Below, piece by piece: positions 32,649 through 41,747 of a DNA stretch of 48,315 bases. Origin of the DNA: Phycisphaerae bacterium (lineage in GTDB: Bacteria; Planctomycetota; Phycisphaerae; Phycisphaerales; UBA1924); assembly GCA_002706885.1 (NCBI GenBank), contig PAKY01000123.1, positions 1-48,315 on the forward strand, in the 5' to 3' direction. The first letter of the stretch is position 1. Each line of letters begins with the position of its first letter. A program made the translations under genes and the position numbers. The notes under the pieces are model-generated. The model ran no database searches and had not been told where the DNA came from. It saw only the letters and a program-made list of their open reading frames with translations.

Positions 32649-34673
32649 CAGGACCGCTGCCTGGCCCGCGATCGTGAGGCGGTCCTGCGAGACGTCCTCG
32701 CCCGCTCCCGCCAGATCAACGGCGAGCGTGGATGTCGGGAGCAGGACCAGTTCGTCGGCCGCGGCTTCGCCGATGCTTTCACCGTCGATCTCGACCCGCC
32801 CGAGGGCCTGGAAGCTCAGGCTGCCGAGGTCGGCGCCGTCGTCCAGGGTGGCCGTCTTGCCTGTGTGGGTGGCGCGGAACGTGCCCGAGCCAGAGAAGGT
32901 GGCGTCGGAGCGGACGGTGGTGTTCCCGTCGATCTCGGCGAGGGCGTTGATGACGCTCTCGCTACCCGCGGAGAATTCGACGCCGTCGGTGGGGCTGGCG
33001 CCGGAGGCCCTGACGGTCGAGTCGGCGTTGACCGCGAGGCGTGATCGGAAGGCGATGGCACGGGCGCGGAGGAAGCCGCCGTTCATGGTGAGCAGTGAGC
33101 CCGGCGTGTTGAACTGGGTCGCGAAGAAGAGCGAACGGTTGGTTTCGATCACCTCTCGGTTGCCGGCGCCATCGCCGATGAACATCTCGCCGAAGAAGTC
33201 CTGGCCGCCCGCCCCGCCGGCGGCGGAGCTGATGTCGCCCGTCTCGGCTCGGACGATCGCGTCGGGCTGCGAACCGAAGGTCAGGCTGTCGAAGGCGAGC
33301 GTGCCGCCTTCGGCGACGACCGAGCCGGTAGTGTTAAAGAGGAGCTCGACCGAACCGCGGCCGCGGACAATGCCGTCGTTGAAGCAGATCCGCCCGTCGA
33401 TGTCGCCGGCGTTGAGGACGATCTCGCCCTCGTTGAACCACCGGTCGACGTTGAAGTTGTCGTCGGGCTCGAAGTTGGTGAGGATGAGGGTTCCGTTGAC
33501 GTTCAGCGTTCCGTTGAAGACCTCGTCATCGGTATCGATGGACTCGGTGTCGATGACGAGAGCGGAGCCGTTGGCGATCGTGATGGTCGCGTCCTCACCG
33601 CCGTCGAGGTCGACGCGGCCGTTGTCGCCGAGCGAGATGATCGTGGTTCCACCGATGACGCTGACGGCGTTGACGTCGTCGCCGAGGTAGAAAACGCCGC
33701 CTTCCGAACCGTTGAGCGGCGTCACGTTGAGCGCGTCGAGGATGACAGAGGTCGCGTCGAGCGTGAGGTTGGCCGAGCCGTTGATCTGCATCGGCCCGTC
33801 TCGCAGAGCGGCGAAGGGCGCGGCGATGACGGCGTCGGTGTGGACCTTCCACGAGCCGGACGCGTCGAGAACGGTCGCGTCGAGCGTCGCGACGCCCACC
33901 GCGGGGGTCAAGTCGTTGCCCAGGGAGATCTCCGATGACGCGGCCATGACGACGGCCTGGTCGCTGATCAGAGAACTCTCGTCATAGATCCCCATCAGTC
34001 CCGTGAACGAGCCGCGGTATGGCATAGCGATGTGGAGATGGCTGTTCCGCGAGGCGACGATGACGGTCTCCGGGTCGGTCCAGTCGAACCGAGACGTGCT
34101 GGACTCTGTGCGACGGAAGAGGAGCGTCTGACCCGGCGCCAGATCGTCGCTCGCCCAGATGAACGCGTCGCGAAGATCAACGTCGCCCGCCCCGTCCATC
34201 TCGATCACTCCGCTGCCTACGACGGCGCCGGAGTGGTCAGTCGAATCGAGGATCAGCGTCTCATCGATCTGGACGGTCGACCCGAGGAGCCGCAGCGAAC
34301 CGCTCAGAATGGTGACCGTGTCGGCGTCAAGGTCGACCGCGGACGGCGAGTTCGTCACGAACAGACGGCTCTGGTTGCCCGTGATATCGATGCCGCCTCC
34401 GACGAAGACTCGGTTGAGGTTGGTGTGGACGCGGGCGTCGTTGAGGAGGGTGAGGCCGCCGAGCGAGAGGTTCGCCTGGATGGTCGCGGACGACGTTGCG
34501 CCAGAGAGGGTGGCGGTGTCGGCGATCGAGTCCGGGAACTGGTTCGCCGGTCCGGTCCACTTGAGCGGATCGCTCCAGGCGCCGGTCCCGCCGGTCCAGG
34601 TGAAGTCGGTGGCCGAGGCTGTGCTCCCGGCGGCGGCGACGAGTGCGCAGACGATGGCTGATCGGACGTGCAT
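32304..34673 (-). CDS. Secreted 789-residue protein with GC-type dockerin, paralogue B
   Basis: This exported protein has a signal peptide (residues 1-21, ending STASA), then TDFTWTGGTGAWSDPLKWTG, a beta-solenoid-like body and a GC-type dockerin end (CLADLDRSGNLDIGDVVKFL, then FDIADVVGFLNAFGLGCN). It is aligned along its whole length with paralogue A: shared blocks include HIAMPYRG, NRVFVGG/NRLFVAG, SIDTDDEVFNGTL/SIDADDDVFNGTL, VDRWFNEGE and RICFNDGIVRGRGS. The body is roughly half to two thirds identical, while the last 110 residues are nearly identical. The ATG at 34673 has AAGGGG eight bases upstream. It is divergent from the ECF sigma factor gene, with 160 bp between starts. Confidence 0.85.
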   Translation of the reverse strand: MHVRSAIVCALVAAAGSTASATDFTWTGGTGAWSDPLKWTGPANQFPDSIADTATLSGATSSATIQANLSLGGLTLLNDARVHTNLNRVFVGGGIDITGNQSRLFVTNSPSAVDLDADTVTILSGSLRLLGSTVQIDETLILDSTDHSGAVVGSGVIEMDGAGDVDLRDAFIWASDDLAPGQTLLFRRTESSTSRFDWTDPETVIVASRNSHLHIAMPYRGSFTGLMGIYDESSLISDQAVVMAASSEISLGNDLTPAVGVATLDATVLDASGSWKVHTDAVIAAPFAALRDGPMQINGSANLTLDATSVILDALNVTPLNGSEGGVFYLGDDVNAVSVIGGTTIISLGDNGRVDLDGGEDATITIANGSALVIDTESIDTDDEVFNGTLNVNGTLILTNFEPDDNFNVDRWFNEGEIVLNAGDIDGRICFNDGIVRGRGSVELLFNTTGSVVAEGGTLAFDSLTFGSQPDAIVRAETGDISSAAGGAGGQDFFGEMFIGDGAGNREVIETNRSLFFATQFNTPGSLLTMNGGFLRARAIAFRSRLAVNADSTVRASGASPTDGVEFSAGSESVINALAEIDGNTTVRSDATFSGSGTFRATHTGKTATLDDGADLGSLSFQALGRVEIDGESIGEAAADELVLLPTSTLAVDLAGAGEDVSQDRLTIAGQAAVLGDIEVRWAGGDVVPLGQTYTIITAGSVTGAVDDIDFSGLGPNRRAFVDLNDDNVQVFVTCLADLDRSGNLDIGDVVKFLQSFGAQDDLANFGGGPQFDIADVVGFLNAFGLGCN

Positions 34674-34833
34674 GATGAATACCCCTTCGTTCAAATGGCA
34701 GTTCGCGTGTGTGGGTCGGCGCGGTACGCTTGGGACCGCGTGTCCCGTGTGGTCCGGGCGGGGCCGCTCGCCCTCGCCGACGGGGTACTTGGCGTAGGGC
34801 TGGATGACGGCGGGACATCGTGTCAAGAAAAAA

Positions 34834-35448
34834 ATGACGGCTTCGAACGACAATCAGGCTGCTGGCGAACTCACCTCGCTGATTGAGGCGTCGGCGGGCG
34901 GGTCTCGCGACGCGCGGGATCGGCTGGTCGAGGTGGTTTATGGCGAGCTGCACGCGATGGCCCGCTCACGGCTCCGCTCAGAGCGATCGGACCACACGCT
35001 CGGGGCGACGGGGCTCGTGAACGAGACCTATCTCCGGCTGTTCCGGGTTGCGGGGGAGGTCGGGACCCCGTCGTTCGCGGATCGGGGGGCGTTCTTCGCG
35101 GCCGCGGCGACGGCGATGCGCCGGATCCTGGTGGATCACGCTCGCGGGAAGGCAGCCGTGAAGCGGGGGGGGCCTCGGGCGGAGCGGGGGTCGAGGGTGT
35201 CGCTCGACGTCCTTGACGCGGCGGAATCGCTCCAGCCGGAGGAATTGCTGTCCCTCGACGATGCGATCTGTCGCCTTGAACAGGTAGACGAGCGGGCCGC
35301 GCGGGTGGTCCGGCTGCGTTTTTACGCGGGACAGGGCATCGAGACGATCGCGGAGATCATGGGTGTCTCGGACAGGACCATCAAGCGCGACTGGGAGTTC
35401 GCGAGGGCCTGGCTCCGGACGGCGCTCGATCATCCCGACGGGTCGTGA
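34834..35448 (+). CDS. ECF-type RNA polymerase sigma factor (planctomycete Sig-70_X6-like)
   Basis: This 204-residue sigma factor has a region 2 block (YGELHAMARSRLRSERSDHT, LGATGLVNETYLRLFRV, FFAAAATAMRRILVDHARGK) and a region 4 helix-turn-helix (RVVRLRFYAGQGIETIAEIM, GVSDRTIKRDWEFARAWLRT). The wording matches the ECF subfamily that is paired with Ser/Thr kinases in planctomycetes. The start is ambiguous: ATG 34834 follows an A-rich run with no clear ribosome site, and an in-frame ATG at 34804 would add ten residues. Its stop overlaps the kinase start by four bases. It would direct transcription of a specific regulon in response to the kinase (inference). Confidence 0.9.
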   Translation: MTASNDNQAAGELTSLIEASAGGSRDARDRLVEVVYGELHAMARSRLRSERSDHTLGATGLVNETYLRLFRVAGEVGTPSFADRGAFFAAAATAMRRILVDHARGKAAVKRGGPRAERGSRVSLDVLDAAESLQPEELLSLDDAICRLEQVDERAARVVRLRFYAGQGIETIAEIMGVSDRTIKRDWEFARAWLRTALDHPDGS

Positions 35449-38108
35449 GAGAAGCGGACGTGAACGGATCGGGTGACAGCGAAATCACGACGGCCGACCT
35501 CGTCGATTGGGGGCGGGCGAAGGACGTCTTTCTCGACGCGTTGGAGGTGGGCGCCGCCGAGCGTCGCGACTTGGTCGATCGCGCCTGCGGCGACGACGCG
35601 GCCTTGCGGGATGCCGTGGAGAAGCTGCTTGAGTCGCACGCGTCGGCGACCGACTTCCTCACTGACGTAGTGGACGACGCCCGGACACCGGTCGAGCTTG
35701 AGGATCCGCTTCCCGGACCGATTGGACCGTACCACCCCGTCGAGCGGCTCGGTGAGGGCGGGTACGGAACCGTTTACCGCGCCGTTCAGCACGCGCCGAT
35801 CGAGCGAGAAGTCGCGCTGAAGGTGCTGAAGGCCGGGCTTGAAGCGCCTGAGCACGTCGGGCGGTTTATGGACGAGCGGCGGTTTCTGGCGCGGATGAAT
35901 CATCCGGAGATCGTCCAGATCTTCGACGCTGGAGCCACGCCGGAGGGGCGCCTCTTTGTCGCGATGGAACTCGCGGACGGGTTGCCGCTGAACGTTTACG
36001 CGGCGGAGAGAGGGCTCGACGTTCGTGAGCGGATCGCGTTGGTGATTCGGCTCTGTCGCGCCGCCCAGCACGCGCACCAGCGGGCGGTTATTCACAGGGA
36101 CCTGAAGCCGAGCAATGTGCTTGTGACCGAGGAGGATGGAGCGGCACGGCTGCGCGTGATCGACTTCGGCATCGCGCAGGCGATCGACACGGATCGAGCA
36201 GGACCAGGCGCGGACCGCGCGGTCGGCACGCCGCGTTACGTCAGTCCGGAGCAGGCGTCGGGGACCGCGGTCGTTGATGTGCGGACGGATGTGTACGCGA
36301 TCGGGGTATTGCTTTGCGAGCTGCTCACGGGCCGACCGCCCCGCGAACCCGCGACGGGGACCGGCGATCGCGCGACAGGAACGGACGCGGTGCCGCCGAG
36401 CCGCCTCCTGAATCCGTCGGAGCCGGACGGGAGGCGTCGCGCGAACTCGTTGCGGGGCGATCTGGATCGCATCGTGCTCAAGGCCGTCGCGTGGGAGCCG
36501 GACGAGCGGTACGACTCGGCGGCGGCGCTCGGCGACGATCTCGAACGTCTGCTCCGCGGCGAGACGGTGACCGCGACGCCACGCAGCGCGCACTACGCCC
36601 TACGGAAGTTTGTGGGGCGGCGGAGACTCTTGGTGCTCGCCGCTAGCGTGGTTGCTCTGTCGTTCGTGGGCGGGCTCGGGGCGGCGATCGCGGGTCGGGC
36701 GGAGGCGGGGTCGCAGCGGCGGGTTGCCGAGGCGGCTCGCGTCGAAGCTGATCGTTCGGCGGCGCGGGCGGAGTTCGTGACCTCGTTCCTGCTCGAGGAC
36801 ATGCTTGCGGCGGCGGATCCGGACGCGCGACCCGGGGAGACGATCACGGTCGCCGACCTCCTCGACGGGGCGAGCACGGCGGCCGATGAGCGCTTCGCGG
36901 ACGATCCGACGCTCCTCGCGGACATCAAGGGCCGTCTGGGCGTGGCCTACCAGCGACTGGGTCGTGCGGACGAAGCCGAGCGTGTCCTTGCAGAGGCGAT
37001 TGAAGCGATAGAGCGTGCGAACGGCGGACCGACGTCGACCTCACTGGCGTGGCGATTCGAAGCGGCACAGGCGATGATCGGTCAGCCCGCGAGCCACTCG
37101 TCGGCGAAGCTGGCCGTTCCGGAGTTGGTTGGGCTTGCGTCGAAGGCGTTGGGCGATACCCACCCGACCACCCTGCGGGCGAGGTTGCTTGCGTCTGACT
37201 ATCTCGGCAAGTCCGCGTCGGCGGAAGAAGTCGAGGCGATCGAGGTCGCGACTCGGTCGCTGTCGTCAGACCCGCTGCTGCGGATGGAGACGTTGCGCTA
37301 TCACGCGCTGAAGCTCGGCGAGGATGGGCGGCATGCGGAGGCGGCGGAGCAGCTACGAGACGCTGTGGAGATCGCGACTGCTCGGCTCGGCGAGATGCAC
37401 TCGCAGACCCTCAAGCTCCGGTATTCGCTCGCAGAAGCGATGATCGCAAACGGCGAAGCCGACCCGGGCGCCGCGGTGCTGGTCGACGTCCTCGATCGAG
37501 CCGATCGGGTGTACGAGTATGGGCACGCGACGTTGTCCGGCATGCAGCGTCGCGCGATCGCCCTGTTCCGCATGGCGGGTGACCGCGACGCGGCTCTGCG
37601 TTTCGCTGCCGCGTTTGCGAAGGCGTCCGAGGAGCGGTCCGGGCGGGGCTCCATCGCGCACGTCTCAGCGCTGCAGGAACTCGGTCGTTCCTTGGCCGAG
37701 GCCGGACGGCCCGCGGAGGCAATTGAGCTGCTCGTTGACGTGCTGCGGCAGCGGCGCGAGCAGTGGGGCGCGTCTCATGTGCAGGTCGCGTTCACGCTCC
37801 GGGCGCTTGCCGACGCGAGTCTCATGGTCGACGACGCGACTCGCGCCGAAACCTACGCGGCCGAGGCGATGGCGATCCTGCCGCACTCACATCCGAGTTA
37901 TTTCGCGGCGGGACGCACATGGGCTGAGGCGATGTTTGTCGCTGGTCGCTCGGATGATGCGCGCGACGGCTGCCGCCGACTGCTCCGGGAAGCGAGAGAC
38001 GCGGGGGCGACCACCGACATCCTCGTCGGGCTCCGTGCGCAGCTTGGGGCGTATGAGTCGGAAGACGACGCGCTTGATGTGCTCAACGCCCCGTCATTCG
38101 GGCATTGA
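35445..38108 (+). CDS. Membrane Ser/Thr protein kinase with C-terminal TPR-like repeats
   Basis: This 887-residue kinase has a short N-terminal helical region, then a Hanks-type kinase domain (about residues 90-370). The domain shows the glycine loop LGEGGYGTVYRA, catalytic Lys in VALKVLKAG, HRDLKPSNVLV, the DFG motif in VIDFGIAQA and GTPRYVSPEQASGT. One transmembrane segment (about 391-412, LLVLAASVVALSFVGGLGAA) follows. The C-terminal 450 residues are Ala/Leu-rich helical repeats of TPR type (GRLGVAYQRLGRADEAERVL, EAIELLVDVLRQRREQWG), probably outside the membrane as a sensor or protein-binding part. The GTG start overlaps the sigma-factor stop (GTGA), so translation is coupled. A GTG five codons later is an alternative. 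Phosphorylation of or signalling to the sigma factor is inferred from the pairing. Confidence 0.93.
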   Translation: MREADVNGSGDSEITTADLVDWGRAKDVFLDALEVGAAERRDLVDRACGDDAALRDAVEKLLESHASATDFLTDVVDDARTPVELEDPLPGPIGPYHPVERLGEGGYGTVYRAVQHAPIEREVALKVLKAGLEAPEHVGRFMDERRFLARMNHPEIVQIFDAGATPEGRLFVAMELADGLPLNVYAAERGLDVRERIALVIRLCRAAQHAHQRAVIHRDLKPSNVLVTEEDGAARLRVIDFGIAQAIDTDRAGPGADRAVGTPRYVSPEQASGTAVVDVRTDVYAIGVLLCELLTGRPPREPATGTGDRATGTDAVPPSRLLNPSEPDGRRRANSLRGDLDRIVLKAVAWEPDERYDSAAALGDDLERLLRGETVTATPRSAHYALRKFVGRRRLLVLAASVVALSFVGGLGAAIAGRAEAGSQRRVAEAARVEADRSAARAEFVTSFLLEDMLAAADPDARPGETITVADLLDGASTAADERFADDPTLLADIKGRLGVAYQRLGRADEAERVLAEAIEAIERANGGPTSTSLAWRFEAAQAMIGQPASHSSAKLAVPELVGLASKALGDTHPTTLRARLLASDYLGKSASAEEVEAIEVATRSLSSDPLLRMETLRYHALKLGEDGRHAEAAEQLRDAVEIATARLGEMHSQTLKLRYSLAEAMIANGEADPGAAVLVDVLDRADRVYEYGHATLSGMQRRAIALFRMAGDRDAALRFAAAFAKASEERSGRGSIAHVSALQELGRSLAEAGRPAEAIELLVDVLRQRREQWGASHVQVAFTLRALADASLMVDDATRAETYAAEAMAILPHSHPSYFAAGRTWAEAMFVAGRSDDARDGCRRLLREARDAGATTDILVGLRAQLGAYESEDDALDVLNAPSFGH

Positions 38109-38339
38109 TCACCGCAAATTCTAATGATGTCAACGTCGCGTTAAACCTCGGTCAATCGAGGTGATTGCGGTGGCCAAAACGAGAATTCGGCGTTCGGTCC
38201 AGTATAACTTCTCGCCTGAGGAGAGACGGCGGGTTTGCGCCCGCCGGGCGAAAGAAGGCGACCCCCGGCCGTCGTACCCCGGCCGGAACCGTTTGGAGAG
38301 ACGACTCGTTTGCAGCCTTATTTCATTGGAGACAGAGAC
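38109..38339 (+). promoter_or_regulatory. Promoter and structured leader of the PEP-CTERM gene
   Basis: A TATAAC hexamer at 38203-38208 is a good -10 candidate, which would give a leader of about 125 bases. The leader contains a perfect stem GGCGGG (38228-38233) / CCCGCC (38240-38245) and a second stem CCGGCC (38265-38270) / GGCCGG (38281-38286). GGAGAC precedes the ATG. No known riboswitch class was recognised. Confidence 0.4.
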
Positions 38340-39047
38340 ATGAAGACCATCAGCAGCATCGCTCTTGCCGTTTTCGCTGGCGCCGCCACCGCGGGCTCGG
38401 TTGACGTCACCGTCAACGCGAACGCCAACGGCTCGGCCGAGATCCGTCCCGCCGGCGTCCGCGAGTTCAGCGGCGCGGTCAGCACCGCGTTCTGGAACGT
38501 CGAGCCGGGCTCCGAGGGCCAGTTCGCGACCATCGCGGTCATGCAGTTCAACGCCGCCGCGGTCGCAAACGCCGCCGCGATGAACGGCCTGAACGCCGTC
38601 GAGAACGTCACCTTCTCGCTGTTCCAGGACCCGGCCGGCTTCACCAGCCCGACCGCCCAGATCGATTTCTACTACGGCGCGAACGACCTGCCGATGACCC
38701 TCGGCGGCCTCACCGGCGTGAACTTCAGCAACGCCCTCACGCAGTTCGGCGCCCAGCAGATCGTCTCGGACTACCAGTTCGTCCAAGGCGGCGCGGGCAC
38801 GAACGACATCATCGACCTCTTTGGCCAGGGCCTCGCGGGTCAGGCCGCCTTCGAGGCGGACCTCCTCGCGGGCGGCACGATCACGATCCTCGCGGTCAGT
38901 GACTTCGGCAACGCCAGTTGGGGCGGCGCCGAGAACATCCGCGGCTTCGCCGATCCCTCGCTCACCGTCAGCCTCGTCCCGGCTCCCGCCGGCGCCGCGG
39001 TGCTCGGCCTCGGTGGCCTCGTCGCCACCCGTCGCCGTCGCGCCTGA
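38340..39047 (+). CDS. PEP-CTERM-like sorted secreted protein
   Basis: This 235-residue exported protein has a signal peptide (residues 1-18, ending AATA), a beta-rich body without a recognised domain (VDVTVNANANGSAEIRPAGV...FWNVEP), and a sorting tail SLVPAPAGAAVLGLGGLVA ending TRRRRA. The tail matches the Phycisphaerae PEP-CTERM style seen in the 22921-23586 gene. Asn-Ala-rich repeats and the very biased high-GC codon use suggest a highly expressed surface protein (inference). The start ATG is preceded by GGAGAC. A hairpin begins right after the stop. Confidence 0.85.
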   Translation: MKTISSIALAVFAGAATAGSVDVTVNANANGSAEIRPAGVREFSGAVSTAFWNVEPGSEGQFATIAVMQFNAAAVANAAAMNGLNAVENVTFSLFQDPAGFTSPTAQIDFYYGANDLPMTLGGLTGVNFSNALTQFGAQQIVSDYQFVQGGAGTNDIIDLFGQGLAGQAAFEADLLAGGTITILAVSDFGNASWGGAENIRGFADPSLTVSLVPAPAGAAVLGLGGLVATRRRRA

Positions 39048-39084
39048 ATGAAGTGGTCGGCCGGCGGCGTCCGGTCGACTTCAT
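39048..39084 (+). terminator. Hairpin directly after the PEP-CTERM stop codon
   Basis: ATGAAGT (39048-39054) and ACTTCAT (39078-39084) pair perfectly and enclose a further GC-rich partial stem (GGTCGGCCG / GTCCGGTCG region). The first base follows the TGA immediately. No T-run follows. Confidence 0.65.
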
Positions 39085-39439
39085 CGTGACTATCGGTCGT
39101 GGGCCGCCGACGGGCGGTCCACGGCTTTCCGCGAAGCTGGGTAAGAAGGTCTCGGGGAGGCCGCGTTGCGTCACCGGACCGGGCCCGTTTCGGCCGGTTT
39201 CACGCGATCTTAACCATCGTTTTGCGCCTCCCGAGTCGCAGATCGCGTTGCCTCTTCCTAGCGTTCGGTCCGCGTCGCCTCGGAGGGTGACCGGAGAGAG
39301 AAAACCGATCATGTCGCTTCGTTGCGCCCGACCCGGAGGAGAGTCCCGGTCGGTCGCGGCCCGTCTCGAAACCGGAACTGGCTCCGCGACGTCGCTGGGG
39401 CCCGTTCACGCACCGAAAAGGTGATGGAGGGATTACGGA
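39085..39439 (+). other. 355-bp non-coding stretch, probable long leader
   Basis: No gene is supported here. The stretch holds several GC-rich inverted segments, including CCCGACCCGG followed by CCGGTCGG near 39328-39355, and a GGAGGG ribosome site just before the ATG at 39440. A promoter could not be placed with confidence; GATCTTAACC near 39205 is the only AT-richer patch. Confidence 0.35.
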
Positions 39440-41590
39440 ATGCAGAACGTTCGCAACGCGCTCATCGTCGCGCTCGTCGCCGGCGCCGCCGCCCCGGCCC
39501 TGGCCCAGGACTCGGTTTCCGCGGCCGGCACGGGCCTCCCCGGTGACGGTCCGAACGCCTACGACGCCGCGGACCAGGTCGACAACTTCGTCCTCGACCT
39601 CGTGCCGATCAGCACGAGCTGGGGCACGGAGTTCGGCCTCGGCCACCTCCACAAGAGCCCCGACGTCGACGGCCCGTCCGGTTTCTTCGGCAGCCTGGTC
39701 TCGGCTCAGGCGATCAGCCCCGACGTGATCGTGGCGCCGCTCTCGGGCGATTTCGCGTTCTGGGAGACCGCCGGCGCGGGCGTCACCGCGAACAACTCGG
39801 CCCCGCAGATGCTCTCGGTCGACATCGAGAACGCCATCCAGCAGGCCACCGTGTTCAGCGCCTTCAGCGGCGACAGCAACACGATCAACGGCTCGGTCAT
39901 CTGGCTCGACCCGACCGACTCGACCCGTCTCTACGTCAAGCGCGTCCTCGCCGCGAACACGCAGGCGAGCGTCGGCGCTCCGGCGTCCCTCGCGCTCGGC
40001 GTCGGCGGCGTTGACGCCGACGGCAACGTCTACTTCCGTGGCGACGGCGGCGCGACCGGCACCATCAACAACTACGTCCGCACCAACCTCTGCGATCGCT
40101 CCGAGGGCGTGTTCAACACCCTCACCGGCACGTCGATCTCGGCGAGCGACAGCGCGTCGACCAGCGTCCTCCTTACCGGCACGACCACCGCTCACACCGT
40201 TCCGCAGGCCCTCCCGGCCTCGGTCAGCGGCGGCGCCGGCGTCATGCTCGGCCAGAACTTCAACGACCAGTACGTGTTCGGCTCGTCGTCGCCCATGACG
40301 GCGACCTCCACGCACCTCTTCGGCGCGGGCGCCCCCAGCGGTTCAACCCATCGCGGCGCCATCGCCTCGACCCCGAACACGTTCGCCGGCTTCGCCAACC
40401 CAGGCGCCGCGACCCTCGCGATCCTCGCCAAGGGCGGTACGCCCGACAGCGGCGCGACCGAGACCATCAACGTCTGGGCCGTCGACGCCAGCGGCGCGCC
40501 GGTCGCCGGCAGCCGTCGCCTCTTCGACCCGACCAACGGCACGATCACCGACAACGCCAACGGCTTCATGCTGAACACCGTCAACGGTCAGTCCGTCCAT
40601 CACTACAGCCAGACCGGCTTCAACGGCGGTTCGGCGCAGGTCGATGTACAGGTCGTTCCCGCCGCCGATGGCTCGGTCGACGGCGACATGATCGCGGTCG
40701 TCACGCTCGGCGAGAACCAGGCCAGCCGCTTCGATACCGATCCGGACAACTACATCGTCGCCTTCCGCGAGACCGCGGCGGGCGTCCGCGAGGAAACGCT
40801 CGTCGCTTACACCAGCTTCGTGCAGGGCAACAAGGAGATCCTCGACGGCCCCGGCGGCAGCCGCGTCGGTGAGATCCTCCCGATCGACGCCGCCTTCGCC
40901 GGCACGACCGGCCCGTCCGTCTCCTCGCCCGCGATCGACTCGGCGGGCAACGTCTGGTTCGTCGCCCCGTTCCAGCTCGACTCGGATGAGTTCGCCGACA
41001 CCGGCCTCTTCCGCGCCGTGTACAACCCCGCCGCGTTCAGCTACGAGCTCGAGCTCGTCTTCCGCGCTGGCTTCGGCTCGGGCACCACGGTGACGGGCGC
41101 CAACTCGGGCGTTCCCTACCAGCTCCAGTTCATCAGCATCAGCGACAGCAACTCGATCTCCTCGGGCGCGTTCTACTCGAGCAACGTCTCGACCGCCGCC
41201 GCCCTCAACCTCGACCCGGCCGACTTCGAGCCGGTCGATCCGGAGACCAACGGCGGCGTGGTTGTCGCTGTCGAGCTCGTCTACGACATCGCGGGCGACG
41301 GCGACTTCGAGGATCCGACCTCGGCCGCTGGTGATCCGAGCAGCCTCGATGAGTCCTACACCTCGCTGGTCTACGTCGGCGCCATGACCACCGTCGACGC
41401 GTTCCCGGGCTGCAACCGCGCTGACATCGGCCTGCCCTACGGCACGCTCGATATCGGCGACGTCGTGGCCTTCCTGACCGCGTTCGGTCAGATGAACCCC
41501 CTTGCCGACATCGGCGCCCCGATGGGTACCTACGACATCGGTGACGTCGTGGCCTTCCTGACGCTCTTCGGCCAGGGCTGCCCCCAGTAA
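39440..41590 (+). CDS. Secreted GC-type dockerin-anchored protein of unknown function
   Basis: This 716-residue exported protein has a signal peptide (residues 1-22, ending APALA). The body has a beta-propeller-like repetition of G-x-V-x-W/F-x-x-x (GSVIWLDPTDSTRLYVKR, AIDSAGNVWFVAPF, GVDADGNVYFRGDG), with five or more such strands. The C-terminal GC-type dockerin has two repeats: CNRADIGLPYGTLDIGDVVA and IGAPMGTYDIGDVVAFLTLF, ending GQGCPQ. I do not recognise the body family with certainty; a beta-propeller surface protein is plausible. GGAGGG precedes the ATG. Codon use is extremely GC-biased, as in the neighbouring exported-protein genes. Confidence 0.85.
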   Translation: MQNVRNALIVALVAGAAAPALAQDSVSAAGTGLPGDGPNAYDAADQVDNFVLDLVPISTSWGTEFGLGHLHKSPDVDGPSGFFGSLVSAQAISPDVIVAPLSGDFAFWETAGAGVTANNSAPQMLSVDIENAIQQATVFSAFSGDSNTINGSVIWLDPTDSTRLYVKRVLAANTQASVGAPASLALGVGGVDADGNVYFRGDGGATGTINNYVRTNLCDRSEGVFNTLTGTSISASDSASTSVLLTGTTTAHTVPQALPASVSGGAGVMLGQNFNDQYVFGSSSPMTATSTHLFGAGAPSGSTHRGAIASTPNTFAGFANPGAATLAILAKGGTPDSGATETINVWAVDASGAPVAGSRRLFDPTNGTITDNANGFMLNTVNGQSVHHYSQTGFNGGSAQVDVQVVPAADGSVDGDMIAVVTLGENQASRFDTDPDNYIVAFRETAAGVREETLVAYTSFVQGNKEILDGPGGSRVGEILPIDAAFAGTTGPSVSSPAIDSAGNVWFVAPFQLDSDEFADTGLFRAVYNPAAFSYELELVFRAGFGSGTTVTGANSGVPYQLQFISISDSNSISSGAFYSSNVSTAAALNLDPADFEPVDPETNGGVVVAVELVYDIAGDGDFEDPTSAAGDPSSLDESYTSLVYVGAMTTVDAFPGCNRADIGLPYGTLDIGDVVAFLTAFGQMNPLADIGAPMGTYDIGDVVAFLTLFGQGCPQ

Positions 41591-41600
41591 GCTGATCCGA

Positions 41601-41623
41601 TCCGGGCGACTCTGGAGCCCGGA
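41601..41623 (+). terminator. Hairpin after the 716-residue dockerin gene
   Basis: TCCGGGC (41601-41607) and GCCCGGA (41617-41623) form a perfect seven-base stem with a nine-base loop, eleven bases after the stop codon. Confidence 0.65.
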
Positions 41624-41747
41624 CGCATCGAATCCTTCACGCCTCCGCGGTCACCGCCGCGGATGCGTCTTTCATCCGACGCCCAGGCCGTTCAACACGG
41701 GAAGAGATCGAGCGGTTCTTGGGGCATCGCAGTGAGGAGCCTCGAGC

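Noticed and set aside
38228-38290. A cyclic di-GMP (GEMM) riboswitch in the leader of the PEP-CTERM gene.
   Set aside because: GC-rich stems and a GAAAG element are present, but the conserved order of GEMM core motifs cannot be matched.
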